From Taklimakanibacter albus (lineage in GTDB: Bacteria > Pseudomonadota > Alphaproteobacteria > Rhizobiales > Aestuariivirgaceae): 64,000 nt of DNA. Positions 49,269 through 58,504 of this stretch are shown piece by piece. The position numbers and the translations under genes were made by a program. The DNA lies in the NCBI RefSeq assembly GCF_016595235.1, contig NZ_JAENHL010000006.1:248001-312000 (forward strand), given 5' to 3'. The stretch's first letter is position 1. Each line of letters starts with the position of its first letter. The notes under the pieces are model-generated. The model had not been told where the DNA came from. It made no database searches and saw only the letters and a list, made by a program, of their open reading frames with translations.

Positions 49269-50720
49269 ATGTTCGAACCAGATCTCATCATCGGCGGCAA
49301 GCGCATGGGCGCGGAAGGTTGGCGCAGCTTTATGCGCGCCAATCCGGTAAGCGGCGAGGCTGTGTCTCGCGCGGCGTCGGCCGGTCACGCCGACGCCGAG
49401 GCGGCGGCGCGGGCGGCACAGGCGGCATTTCCGGCCTGGGCGGCGCTGGCGCCGGGCGAGCGTCGTGCCAGGTTGAATGCGGTGGCCGATATCATGCTGG
49501 CGCGGCACGATGACTTCGTCGCGCGCATGATGGCCGAGACCGGCGCGACGCGCGGCTGGGCCAGCTACAATGTCGCCGAAGGCGCCAACATGTTCCGCGA
49601 GGCGGCGGCAATGGTGACCCAGATCAAGGGCGAGGTCATTCCGACCAACGTTCCCGGCAATATCGCCATGTCGGTGCGCCAGCCGGCGGGCGTCTGCCTC
49701 GGCATCGCACCGTGGAACGCGCCGATCATCCTCGGCGCGCGCGCCGTGGCGATGCCTTTGGCCTGCGGCAACACGGTGATCCTCAAGACCTCGGAAACCT
49801 GCCCGGCCACGCATCATCTCATCGGCGAATGTCTGCTCGCCGCCGGTCTCGACAAGGGCGAAGCCAATGTGCTGCACGCGTCCGCTGAAGACACGCCGGC
49901 CGTCGTGGCAAGCCTTATCGAACATCAGGCGGTGCGGCGGATCAACTTCACCGGCTCGACCAGGGTCGGCCGCATCATCGCGCAGAAAGCTGCGGCTGAA
50001 CTCAAGCCCGTGCTCCTCGAACTCGGCGGCAAGTCGCCTTTGGTGGTGCTCGAAAGCGCTGATCTCGACAAGGCGGTCGATGCGGCGATCTTCGGCGCCT
50101 TCATGAATCAGGGTCAGATCTGCATGTCGACCGAGCGTATCGTGGTCGATGCGAAGGTCTCGCAAGCCTTTGTCGAAAAATTCTCCAAGCGCACTCTGGC
50201 TTTGACGGCGAAGGATCCGGCGCTAGGCGAGGCCGAGCTCGGCGCCATGGTGAGCGAGCCGGCGGCGGCGCGTATCGATGAGCTGATCGCCGACGCGCAT
50301 GCAAAGGGAGCCGCCATCATCACGAAGGGGGCTCGCCAGGGCACCATCATGCCGGCGACTATCGTCGATCAAGTGACACCCGCGATGCGTATCTATGCGG
50401 AAGAAAGCTTTGGGCCGGTGACCACGGTCGTTCACGCGCAGGATACCGAAGACTGTATCCGCATCGCCAATGACACAGGCTATGGCCTGTCGGCGGCGGT
50501 CTTTGCCGAGGATATCGCGGAAGCTACTCGCGTGGCGGGACAATTGCAAACCGGCATCTGTCATATCAACGGACCGACGGTGCATGACGAGCCGCAAATG
50601 CCCTTCGGCGGCACCAAAGCCTCGGGCTTCGGCCGCTTCGGCGGCAGTGCCGGCATCGACGCCTTCACCGAGCTCCGCTGGATCACCATCCAGTCCGGCC
50701 CGCGTTTCTATCCGTTCTGA
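49269..50720 (+). CDS. Aldehyde dehydrogenase (benzaldehyde/salicylaldehyde-type)
   Basis: A 483-residue NAD(P)-dependent aldehyde dehydrogenase. The catalytic Cys is in NQGQICMSTER and the general-base Glu in LELGGKSPLVV; the nucleotide-binding INFTGSTRVGRII and APWNAPIILGARAVAMPLACGNTVILK (residues about 153-179) are canonical. It is closest in pattern to vanillin/salicylaldehyde/benzaldehyde dehydrogenases. It would oxidise the aldehyde made by the benzoylformate decarboxylase-like enzyme or another aromatic aldehyde. GGGAGG precedes the ATG. Last 13 bases overlap the convergent aminotransferase gene. Confidence 0.93.
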   Translation: MFEPDLIIGGKRMGAEGWRSFMRANPVSGEAVSRAASAGHADAEAAARAAQAAFPAWAALAPGERRARLNAVADIMLARHDDFVARMMAETGATRGWASYNVAEGANMFREAAAMVTQIKGEVIPTNVPGNIAMSVRQPAGVCLGIAPWNAPIILGARAVAMPLACGNTVILKTSETCPATHHLIGECLLAAGLDKGEANVLHASAEDTPAVVASLIEHQAVRRINFTGSTRVGRIIAQKAAAELKPVLLELGGKSPLVVLESADLDKAVDAAIFGAFMNQGQICMSTERIVVDAKVSQAFVEKFSKRTLALTAKDPALGEAELGAMVSEPAAARIDELIADAHAKGAAIITKGARQGTIMPATIVDQVTPAMRIYAEESFGPVTTVVHAQDTEDCIRIANDTGYGLSAAVFAEDIAEATRVAGQLQTGICHINGPTVHDEPQMPFGGTKASGFGRFGGSAGIDAFTELRWITIQSGPRFYPF

Positions 50721-51889
50721 TCATATTCGTCGAAGGCACGGGCGAGACGCCTGACGCCTTCGGCGATCCGTTCCGGCGCCGCGGCCGAGAAGCTCAGGCG
50801 CAGCGTGTTCGCACCCGAGCGGTCGGGCGTGAAGGCGGCGCCCGGCACATAGGTGACGCCGAGCTTGGCGGCGTGTTCCAGGAGTTTCGCCGTGTCGATA
50901 TGCTCAGGCAGCGTCAGCCAGAAGAAGAAGCCGCCTTGCGGTACGCGCCAGGCGCCGCGATTGCCGAAATGCTGGCGCAGCGCTTCCGCCATGATATCGC
51001 GCCGGATCCGATAGGCGGCCTGGACACGCGCCGCGAAGGGTTCGAGGCCGTGCTCCAGCAGCCTGACGAGGCCCGCTTGCGCGAGCGAGTTCGGCTGCAG
51101 ATCTTCGGTCTGCTTGAGGAGGCCCATCTTTTCGATGAGGACGCGAGGACCCGCGGCCCAGCCGACGCGCAAGCCGGGCGCAACCGATTTGGAGAAGGTG
51201 CCGAGGTAAAGTGTGTGCGCCTCCTCGATCGAGCGCGTCTCGGTGTCGAGCGCGAGGAGGGAGGGCAACGCGTCGCCGTCGAAGCGCAATACTTCGTAGG
51301 GATCATCCTCGACCAGCACCGTATCCAGCCGGTGTGCCAAAGTGACGAGCTCACGCCGCTGCTCGACGGAAAGCGAAATGCCGGTCGGATTCTGGAAATT
51401 CGCCATGGCATAGATGAGCGCCGGCCGTGTGGCGGCATCAGCCTTGGTCACATCGGCCAGGCGTGCGCCATGCGCCAGGAACACTTGCAAGGCGCCTGGA
51501 TAGGTCGGCACTTGCACCAGCACCGTGTCATCGGGGTCGACGAACACCTCCGAAGCGAGATTGAGCGCCTGCTGGGCGCCATTGGTGAGCAGGATGTTGT
51601 CAGGTGCACAGGCGACGCCGCGTTTATTCATGTGTTCGGCGACGAGACGGCGCAGCATCGGATCGCCCTCGCTCGGCCCATATTGCAGGGCGCTGCGCGC
51701 GGAGGTCTCGTCTGTCAGGATGGCATCGAGCGCCTCGCGCATGAGAGCTACGGGAAACAGCGAGGCATCAGGCTCGCCGGGGCCGAAGGGGATCGAATCC
51801 GTGGCGCGCGGAAATTCCGAGAGAGAGCGGATCGCCGAGGGGATGGCGCGTCGCGCGTGCTGGGAAAAATGGTTCGACCAGTCTGTCAT
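50708..51889 (-). CDS. PLP-dependent class I/II aminotransferase
   Basis: A 393-residue fold-type I aminotransferase of the LysN/2-aminoadipate and MocR-like group without the regulator domain. The PLP lysine is in LYLGTFSKSVAPGLRVGWAAG; FQNPTGISLS and DDPYEVLRFDG supply the PLP-phosphate and pyridine contacts. It transfers amino groups from aromatic or branched amino acids or 2-aminoadipate; the exact substrate is unknown. It begins opposite the AraC gene's end, 104 bases downstream of it, on the same strand. Confidence 0.92.
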   Translation of the reverse strand: MTDWSNHFSQHARRAIPSAIRSLSEFPRATDSIPFGPGEPDASLFPVALMREALDAILTDETSARSALQYGPSEGDPMLRRLVAEHMNKRGVACAPDNILLTNGAQQALNLASEVFVDPDDTVLVQVPTYPGALQVFLAHGARLADVTKADAATRPALIYAMANFQNPTGISLSVEQRRELVTLAHRLDTVLVEDDPYEVLRFDGDALPSLLALDTETRSIEEAHTLYLGTFSKSVAPGLRVGWAAGPRVLIEKMGLLKQTEDLQPNSLAQAGLVRLLEHGLEPFAARVQAAYRIRRDIMAEALRQHFGNRGAWRVPQGGFFFWLTLPEHIDTAKLLEHAAKLGVTYVPGAAFTPDRSGANTLRLSFSAAAPERIAEGVRRLARAFDEYDQNG

Positions 51890-51993
51890 GGGATAACCGT
51901 AAAGAAGCTGCGGAGAAATCTATCCTCAACTGTGGGCACGAGCCGGCCTCTGTCAAACATCTTTGCGACAAACGCCATTGCCAGGGAGGCAAG

Positions 51994-53007
51994 TCACGGC
52001 CGCGGCTTTGCGAACCGCCGTGGCGTCTTGCCGGTCCAGCGCCGGAAAGCGCGGGTGAGCACGGCGCTGTCGGCATAACCGAGCGCCTGAGCCACGTCGC
52101 TCACGCGAGCCTTGGGCTTGCGCAGGCTCGCTTCGGCGACGCGCCGGCGCGCCGCGCGCAGCAGGCCGGTGAAGGTGACGCCTTCTTCATCGAGCCGCCG
52201 CTGCAGGCTACGCACCGACAGGCCGAGATCGGCGCTGATGGTGGGAAGCCCGACATCTCCGAGCCCCATCCGGTTGACGATGGCATTGTCGACCTGGGCG
52301 CGGATGGAGAGATACGTTTGGCGCTCCTTGGAAAGATCGCCGAGATGACGCTCGATGAAAGGCCACAGGCTGTGATCCTGAGGCGTGAGCTTGGAAGCGA
52401 GATCGCTCTGGGTGATGACGAGGCGGTTGATCGGCTCGCCAAAGCTGGGGAGACTGCCGAAGATCTTGCGATAGGCCTTGAGATCGTGAGGCGCCGGATG
52501 CTCGAAATGCACGGCAAGCGGCCGCCAGTCGCGTCCGAGCACCGATTTGAGCTGCTGAAACACGATGCTCAGCGTGAGCTCGGCATCCTGGCGCCGCGCC
52601 CGGATGCGCTCGTCGGTGATGCGATAGATATAGGCCTGCGCGCCGGGGCCGAAGGCTACGACGCCGGTATGGGCGGCATCCTGCCAGGCCGCCATCAGCC
52701 TCACATATCGGCGTAGCGCCTCGCCGACCGTCCTCGAGGCGCTGAAGATGAAACCTGCCGGACCTTGCTGGCCGCTCGACACCGTCTGCCCGACCTTGAG
52801 GCCCAGCGCTTCATCGCCGGTCTGCAGGGCGGCATCCTCGCAAAAGCCGACGAAGCGGTGGAGAGCGACCAGCGCATAGGGATTGCTCAGCGTCGCGCCC
52901 GAAAAGCCATAGCGGCGCAGCAGCGGAGCGGGATCGCAGCCGGCTTTTGCCATCTCCGTGACGACGGCGGAAATCAGGCTGGCGCGGATCATCGGTAAGG
53001 AAGCCAT
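51994..53007 (-). CDS. AraC family regulator (OruR/ArgR-like, arabinose-binding N-terminus)
   Basis: A 337-residue regulator. The N-terminal half (ASLISAVVTEMAKAGCDPAPLLRRYG, FVGFCEDAALQTGDEALGLKVGQ) is the HTH_18-associated AraC_binding_2/OruR-like domain; the C-terminus has the single conserved AraC module VSDVAQALGYADSAVLTRAFRRWTGKTPRRF. The start at 53007 is chosen by family alignment; an ATG at 53097 would overlap the divergent aminotransferase. It is divergent from that class III aminotransferase and permease operon and likely controls it, as OruR controls ornithine use. Confidence 0.87.
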   Translation of the reverse strand: MASLPMIRASLISAVVTEMAKAGCDPAPLLRRYGFSGATLSNPYALVALHRFVGFCEDAALQTGDEALGLKVGQTVSSGQQGPAGFIFSASRTVGEALRRYVRLMAAWQDAAHTGVVAFGPGAQAYIYRITDERIRARRQDAELTLSIVFQQLKSVLGRDWRPLAVHFEHPAPHDLKAYRKIFGSLPSFGEPINRLVITQSDLASKLTPQDHSLWPFIERHLGDLSKERQTYLSIRAQVDNAIVNRMGLGDVGLPTISADLGLSVRSLQRRLDEEGVTFTGLLRAARRRVAEASLRKPKARVSDVAQALGYADSAVLTRAFRRWTGKTPRRFAKPRP

Positions 53008-53095
53008 GGCATAGAATATCAATTTTTTGGCATGAACTGCAAGGAGGGCAGAGTGCTCTTCCCCGATAGTGGCGGCACAGGCGAGGGATGAATTC

Positions 53096-54439
53096 ATGTT
53101 GAAAGCCGCAGGCCAAGCACATCCGCAATGGTATCCGATGACGGCGCCGGTCGAATTCGCCGGTCATGGTCCGCTGATCATTGCCGAAGGCGAGGGTGTG
53201 TGGATCACCGATCAGGCGGGCCGGCGTTATGTCGACGGGCGGGGCGGTCTTCTGAATGTGAATGTCGGCCATCGTCGCCCGGAAGTGCGTGCCGCCCTGA
53301 TCGAGCAGTTCGACCGGATCGCCTATTATCCCTCATTCGATGGAACCGCGACGCCGGTGTCGATCGCTCTCGCCGAAAGGCTGCTCGAGCTGACGGCGCC
53401 TGAGGGCATGGCGCGTGTCTTGTTCGGCAGCGGCGGCTCCGATGCCGTCGAAACGGCTCTGAAAGTCGCCCGGCAATATTGGAAGCTCGAGGGAGCCGCG
53501 GCGCGCACCAAATTCATTTCGTTGCGCAATGCCTATCACGGCACTCATTTCGGCGGCACATCGCTCAACGGCAATGCCGCTTTCCGCGAGGCCTATGAGC
53601 CGTTGCTGGCCGGTTGCCATCAGGTCGAGACACCCTGGCTCTATCGCAATCCGTTCACCGATGATCCGGAAGAGCTCGCCGCCATCTGCGCCACACTGCT
53701 CGAGCGCGAGATCCTCAATCAGGGACCCGACACGGTCGCTGCTTTCATCGCCGAGCCGGCGCAAGGAGCGGGTGGCTACATCGTGCCGCCGGCGAGCTAT
53801 TGGCGGCGCGCGCGCGAGGTCTGCGATCATTATGGCGTGCTGATGATCGCCGATGAGGTCATCACGGGCTTCGGCCGGCTCGGGGACTGGTTCGGCTGCC
53901 GGCTGTGGGGCGTCAGGCCCGATATCATGTGCCTGGCGAAAGGTTTGACTTCAGGCTACGTGCCCCTGGGCGCGACGCTCATCAACCAGCGCATCGCCGA
54001 GGCCTGGGAGCGCGCCGACACGCCGGCCGCCCATATGCATGGCTACAGCTATTCCGGCCATCCTTTGGGCTGCGCCGCCGCTTTGGCGGTGATCGACATT
54101 ACAGAACGCGAGGCCCTGGCCGACAATGCCGCGCGCGAAGGAGCGCGTCTTCTCGCGCGGCTGCAGGCCTTCAAGGACCGCTTTCCTCTCATTGGCGATG
54201 TGCGCGGCAAGGGCTTGATGATCTGTCTCGATCTCGTCACCGATCGCGCCAGCAAGGCGCCGGCGTCGCCGGCGGTGGCGCGGCGCATCGCGGATCTGGC
54301 GCGCCAGGCAGGCGCGGTGCTGCGCCCGGCCGCCAACTACATCGTGATCTCGCCGCCACTGACCTTAGGCGCGACCGAGGGTGACATCATCCTGGCGGCG
54401 CTCGATGCCGCCTTCACGGCAACAGCCATGGACAATTGA
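53096..54439 (+). CDS. Class III PLP aminotransferase (omega-amino acid type)
   Basis: A 447-residue aminotransferase. PLP Lys is in MCLAKGLTSGYVPLGA; GSGGSDAVETALKVARQYW, AYHGTHFGGTSLNGN and ADEVITGFGRLGDWFG are class III motifs. The substrate is probably an omega-amino acid or an amine such as beta-alanine, taurine or putrescine. The start at 53096 is preceded by GAGGGATG. It is divergent from an AraC gene and followed 47 bases later by an APC permease, so uptake and first catabolic step of an amine are paired. Confidence 0.93.
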   Translation: MLKAAGQAHPQWYPMTAPVEFAGHGPLIIAEGEGVWITDQAGRRYVDGRGGLLNVNVGHRRPEVRAALIEQFDRIAYYPSFDGTATPVSIALAERLLELTAPEGMARVLFGSGGSDAVETALKVARQYWKLEGAAARTKFISLRNAYHGTHFGGTSLNGNAAFREAYEPLLAGCHQVETPWLYRNPFTDDPEELAAICATLLEREILNQGPDTVAAFIAEPAQGAGGYIVPPASYWRRAREVCDHYGVLMIADEVITGFGRLGDWFGCRLWGVRPDIMCLAKGLTSGYVPLGATLINQRIAEAWERADTPAAHMHGYSYSGHPLGCAAALAVIDITEREALADNAAREGARLLARLQAFKDRFPLIGDVRGKGLMICLDLVTDRASKAPASPAVARRIADLARQAGAVLRPAANYIVISPPLTLGATEGDIILAALDAAFTATAMDN

Positions 54440-54486
54440 GCAAACCAAAAGCGGGACAAACTCGCTTAAAGAAAGGGGAGAGAGAC

Positions 54487-55887
54487 ATGACACATCCGAC
54501 AGCCATTCCGGCATCGTCCCAATCCTTGCGGGCGGGCGCGCTCGGCACCCCGGCCATCGTTTTCCTGGTGACGTCGGCGGCAGCCCCGATGGCGGCGATC
54601 GCCGGCAGCGGCTCACTCGCCATGTTGCTTGGCAATGGCGCGGGCGCGGCGGGCGCCTATGTGCTGGCGGCGCTTTGCCTGATCGTCTTCTCGGTCGGTT
54701 ATACCGCCATGGCGCGCCATGTGCCGGAAGCCGGCGGCTTCTTCAGCTTCACTTTGCGAGCTGCCGGTCGCGTGCCGGCCGGCGCCACCGCTTACCTCGC
54801 CTTTGTCGGGTACAATGCGCTGCAGATCGGCATCTATGGCCTGTTCGGTGCCGCCTGCGAGATGCTGGTGACGGCCGAGACCGGCCTGGCGTTGCCGTGG
54901 TGGGTTTATTCGGTAATCGCTCTTCCGGTGGTCGGCGCGCTGGGCTACCGCCAGATCGATGTTTCGGCCAAGGTGCTGGGTGTGCTGGTACTACTCGAAT
55001 TCATCGTCGTCGGCTTTCTCGATCTGGTGATCGTCGGCAAGGGCGGGCCGGCCGGCGCCTTCACCCTGGCGCCGCTCGCCCCTGAATATGTGATGGGCGG
55101 CTCGCTGGCGATCGCTCTGCTCTTCGCCTTCAGCACCTTTGTCGGCTTCGAGGCGACGACGATCTACAGCGAGGAGGCAAAGAATCCCGAGACCACGATT
55201 CCGCGCGCCACCTATCTCTCGGTTCTGCTGATCGGTGTCTTTTACGCCTTCACCGCGCTCTGCATGATCAATGGCGGCGGGCTCGGCAATATCGGCAATG
55301 TGCTGGGCGGCATGAACGATCCGACCGATTTCCTCTTCGTGCTCGGCAACGACTATCTGGGGCCGAGCTTCACGCGGCTGATGCGCGTCCTGTTCGTCAC
55401 CAGCGTCTTCGCGTCCTTGCTCGCCTTCCATAACAATGTTGCCCGCTATGCTTTCGTGCTGGCGCGCCATCGCCTGCTGCCGGAGGCGCTCTACCGCACG
55501 CATGCGGCGCATCAGAGCCCGCATCTCGGATCGCTGCTGCAGAGCGCCATCGGGGCCGTGGTGCTTCTGGCTTTCATCCTCGCCGGCGCGCATCCGATCC
55601 TGGCTCTGTTCTCCTGGCTCATCAATACCGGCACGCTGGCGATCGTCGCGGCGATGACCGTGACCTCCTTTGCCATCGCGCTCTTCTTCTCGCGGCGGCA
55701 AGACGGCAATCGGATGACCACGGTGGTTCTGCCGGTGATCGCGGGCCTCGTTCTCGCGATAATCGGCGGCCTTGCGGCGTTGCGGTTCGACATCCTGGTC
55801 GGAACGGGTGGGCTGCTGGCGGTTGTGTTGCCGTTGCTGGTCTTGGTGACCGCGGCAGTGGGGGCGCTGATCGGCGCCCGCCGCTGA
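54487..55887 (+). CDS. APC family amino acid/amine permease
   Basis: A 466-residue inner-membrane permease with about 12 TM helices. PAIVFLVTSAAAPMAAIAGSG in TM1 and FSTFVGFEATTIYSEEAKNPETTIPRATYLSV in TM6-7 (residues about 235-266) are APC signatures. It imports an amino acid or amine by cation coupling. Start ATG 54487 has AAGGGGAGAGAG upstream. It follows the class III aminotransferase gene and probably supplies its substrate. The stop is directly against the stop of the convergent aminotransferase gene. Confidence 0.92.
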   Translation: MTHPTAIPASSQSLRAGALGTPAIVFLVTSAAAPMAAIAGSGSLAMLLGNGAGAAGAYVLAALCLIVFSVGYTAMARHVPEAGGFFSFTLRAAGRVPAGATAYLAFVGYNALQIGIYGLFGAACEMLVTAETGLALPWWVYSVIALPVVGALGYRQIDVSAKVLGVLVLLEFIVVGFLDLVIVGKGGPAGAFTLAPLAPEYVMGGSLAIALLFAFSTFVGFEATTIYSEEAKNPETTIPRATYLSVLLIGVFYAFTALCMINGGGLGNIGNVLGGMNDPTDFLFVLGNDYLGPSFTRLMRVLFVTSVFASLLAFHNNVARYAFVLARHRLLPEALYRTHAAHQSPHLGSLLQSAIGAVVLLAFILAGAHPILALFSWLINTGTLAIVAAMTVTSFAIALFFSRRQDGNRMTTVVLPVIAGLVLAIIGGLAALRFDILVGTGGLLAVVLPLLVLVTAAVGALIGARR

Positions 55888-57213
55888 TCAGACGATGTTT
55901 TCAGCCTTCAGTCTGAGCAAGGCACGTTCCATGGCGAGGCCCAGTTCCTCGATATCGACCTCGTCGTGGATCGCCGAGAGGAAGCCGCTGCCGCGTGAGG
56001 CGATATCGACGCTTTCGAGGATCATCGCCATGCGGAGCGATTGCAGGAGCTTCACCGGGCGTCCGGCATAGAGGCTCATGGGAAGGGTGGAAAGATCCGC
56101 GCCGTCGGGAGCGTCAGGCAGGATATGGAAGGATGAATATTGCCCGTAGACACGCCAGGGAACATTCACGCGTCTGCAGGCCTCATCCAGGCGGGCCCGG
56201 GCCTTCGCCCCATTGGCTGTCGCGATCGCACAGGCGTTGGTCGTTGCGATTTCGCCGATCGTTGCGACGGCCGCCGAAGCCGTCACCGGATTTCCGGTGA
56301 AAGTGCCCTGATGCAATACCTTGTTCTGCGCCTGGGTGCGCGACAGCACCGACATCATTTGCTCTGATCCGCAGACGACGCCGCCGGGCAGGCCACCGGC
56401 GGCGACCTTGGCGAGACAGGTGAGATCGGGTTTGAGATCGGACAGTCCCTGGAAGCCGGCCAGTCCCAGGCGGAAGCCGGTGATGATTTCATCTAGGATC
56501 AACGGCACGTTGTGCGCCTGCGCGGCCTGGGCGGCAGCGATCACGAAGTCATTGTGGGTCGGGACCATGCCGAAATGCGAGCCCAGCGGCTCGAGGATCA
56601 CCGCGGCCAGCTCGTTTGCATGAGCCTGGATCGCCGCTCTGATTTCGCTCTCGTCGTTGGGCGCGACGAGAATGGTGTTGCGCGTGATCTCGGCCAGGAT
56701 GCCGGGAGCAGGCGAGCCGTCATGATGGCTCGCATAACCCGACACGGCGAAATCATGCCAGCCATGATAGTGGCTGCGCACCCGGAGGATCTTGGCCCGG
56801 CCGGTGAAGGCGCGCGCGATCCGGATGGCGAGAAGCGTCGCCTCGGTACCGCTGCCGGTGAAGCGCACCCGCTCGGCCGACGGGACATGCGACTTGATCG
56901 CTGCCGCCCAGGTCACCTCCTCAGGCGTATTGGCGGCGAATTGCACGCCGCGCGCCGCCGCCTTCTGGATGGCGCTGGTGACCTTTGGATGGCAGTGGCC
57001 GAGCATCAAGGAGCCATGGCCGCCGAAGAAGTCGCGATATTCATTGCCGTCGACATCCCATTTCCGTGTGCCGGCACCCCGCGTGATGGCGATGCCGTAA
57101 GGCTCGAAGGACCGCGTGTCGGTGGTGATGCCGTCCACAAAGACCTGGGCGGCTTGGGTCGCCAATGCGGCGGAACGGGTGGTTTTCGCGAGATAATCGT
57201 CGAGGAGGGTCAT
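55888..57213 (-). CDS. GSA aminomutase-like class III aminotransferase
   Basis: A 441-residue aminotransferase. The Lys motif CLAKVAAGGLPGGVVCG and GSGTEATLLAIRIARAFTGR resemble glutamate-1-semialdehyde 2,1-aminomutase, as do HGSLMLGHCHPKV and DEIITGFRLGLAGFQ. It differs enough from HemL that a catabolic transaminase or aminomutase acting on another amine is likelier; alphaproteobacteria make ALA by the HemA route. ATG 57213 is chosen by family match; a longer frame extends upstream with no similarity. It is divergent from aapQ, 133 bases away. Confidence 0.88.
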   Translation of the reverse strand: MTLLDDYLAKTTRSAALATQAAQVFVDGITTDTRSFEPYGIAITRGAGTRKWDVDGNEYRDFFGGHGSLMLGHCHPKVTSAIQKAAARGVQFAANTPEEVTWAAAIKSHVPSAERVRFTGSGTEATLLAIRIARAFTGRAKILRVRSHYHGWHDFAVSGYASHHDGSPAPGILAEITRNTILVAPNDESEIRAAIQAHANELAAVILEPLGSHFGMVPTHNDFVIAAAQAAQAHNVPLILDEIITGFRLGLAGFQGLSDLKPDLTCLAKVAAGGLPGGVVCGSEQMMSVLSRTQAQNKVLHQGTFTGNPVTASAAVATIGEIATTNACAIATANGAKARARLDEACRRVNVPWRVYGQYSSFHILPDAPDGADLSTLPMSLYAGRPVKLLQSLRMAMILESVDIASRGSGFLSAIHDEVDIEELGLAMERALLRLKAENIV

Positions 57214-57346
57214 GAGCGGACTAGAGGCAAGCCGCGCGGCGAAGTCGATTGACGTTTGAGCATTGGGACTTCGCCCTTCTGCAATGGTCTTGCTTAGACA
57301 TTCCAATAGGTTGTCCGCGACCCTTCCAGTATTTTCGGAGCTTCCG

Positions 57347-58504
57347 TTGCCGCGCACGTCCCCTCCCGCATGGTATCGCAATCCCGCCATGCTGGGCCGT
57401 CTGGCGCAAGGACTGGCGGTTGGCCTCGTTGTGCTGGTGCTGGTGCTCCTGCTGCGCAACGCCGCCGCGAATATGGGCAGCCGCGGCCTCGTGATCGACC
57501 CGGGCTTTCTGTGGACGACGGCGCCCTTCAATATCGGCTTCTCGCCCTTCATCAATTTCGTGCGCGGCAATGGCGTCTATTGGCAGGTCTTCGTCATCGG
57601 TGCCGGCAACACTTTGCTGGTCGCCGCCGCCGGCATCGTCTCGGCAACCGTGCTCGGCACGATCATTGGGGTAATGCGGCTTTCCACCAACCTTCTGGCC
57701 CGGCGTCTGGCCTCCGCCTATATCGAGACTTTCCGCAACCTGCCGCTTCTGCTGCAGGTTTTCTTCTGGCATTTCATCGCCATCCTGCCGCTGCTGCCGG
57801 CGCGCAAGGAGAGCTGGATCCTTGGCTCAGCCGGACTGGTCAATCGTGAAGGCGTGTTTCTGAGCCGGATCAGCTTTGCCACTCCTGGTCTAGCCTGGCT
57901 TGCGCTCGTCGTGGCAATCGCCGCGATCATTGTGTTGCTGCGGTGGGGCAGGGCTCCGGAACGGACCGGCCGCGAGATCATGACGGTCGCCATCGTCAGT
58001 TTCGGTGTCGTGGCCGGGCTTGTCTGGTTCGCGGCGCCGGCCTTCGATCCGCCGCGTCTCGAACGGATGGGAGTGGCGGGCGGCTTCTGGATTCCGGTCT
58101 CGCTTCTGTCGCTCTGGTGGGCCTTGACCGTCTCGACCGCCGCCTTCATCGCAGAAGCTGTGCGCGCCGGCATCATCGCCGTGCCCAAAGGCCAGCGCGA
58201 GGCATCGAAGGCGCTCGGCCTGTCGCGCTTCCAGTCGTTGCGTCTCGTCGAGATGCCGCAGGCCTTGCGCATCATCATCCCGCCGACCATCAGCCAGTAT
58301 CTCAATCTCTTCAAGAACTCATCGCTGGCGGTGGCGGTGGGCTATGACGACATCGTCAATATCTGGATGGGTGCGACGCTCAATCAGACGGGCCAGGCCA
58401 TCATCATCATCGCCGTTACCATGGCGTTCTTCACCACCGTCAGCCTGCTGACCTCCTTCACGATGAATGCCTACAACAGTCGCGTCGCGATCAAGGAGCG
58501 TTAG
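57347..58504 (+). CDS. aapQ: General L-amino acid ABC transporter permease AapQ-like
   Basis: A 385-residue permease with about eight TM helices and a long periplasmic loop, the AapQ/BztB architecture. YIETFRNLPLLLQVFFWHF is the conserved family motif, and AVRAGIIAVPKGQREASKALGLSRFQSLRLVEMPQAL (residues about 273-309) is the EAA loop for ATPase docking. A TTG at 57347 with GGAG 6 bases upstream is the best start; an ATG at 57284 is possible. It forms a heterodimeric channel with AapM. No AapJ binding protein or AapP ATPase gene lies beside it. Confidence 0.88.
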   Translation: MPRTSPPAWYRNPAMLGRLAQGLAVGLVVLVLVLLLRNAAANMGSRGLVIDPGFLWTTAPFNIGFSPFINFVRGNGVYWQVFVIGAGNTLLVAAAGIVSATVLGTIIGVMRLSTNLLARRLASAYIETFRNLPLLLQVFFWHFIAILPLLPARKESWILGSAGLVNREGVFLSRISFATPGLAWLALVVAIAAIIVLLRWGRAPERTGREIMTVAIVSFGVVAGLVWFAAPAFDPPRLERMGVAGGFWIPVSLLSLWWALTVSTAAFIAEAVRAGIIAVPKGQREASKALGLSRFQSLRLVEMPQALRIIIPPTISQYLNLFKNSSLAVAVGYDDIVNIWMGATLNQTGQAIIIIAVTMAFFTTVSLLTSFTMNAYNSRVAIKER

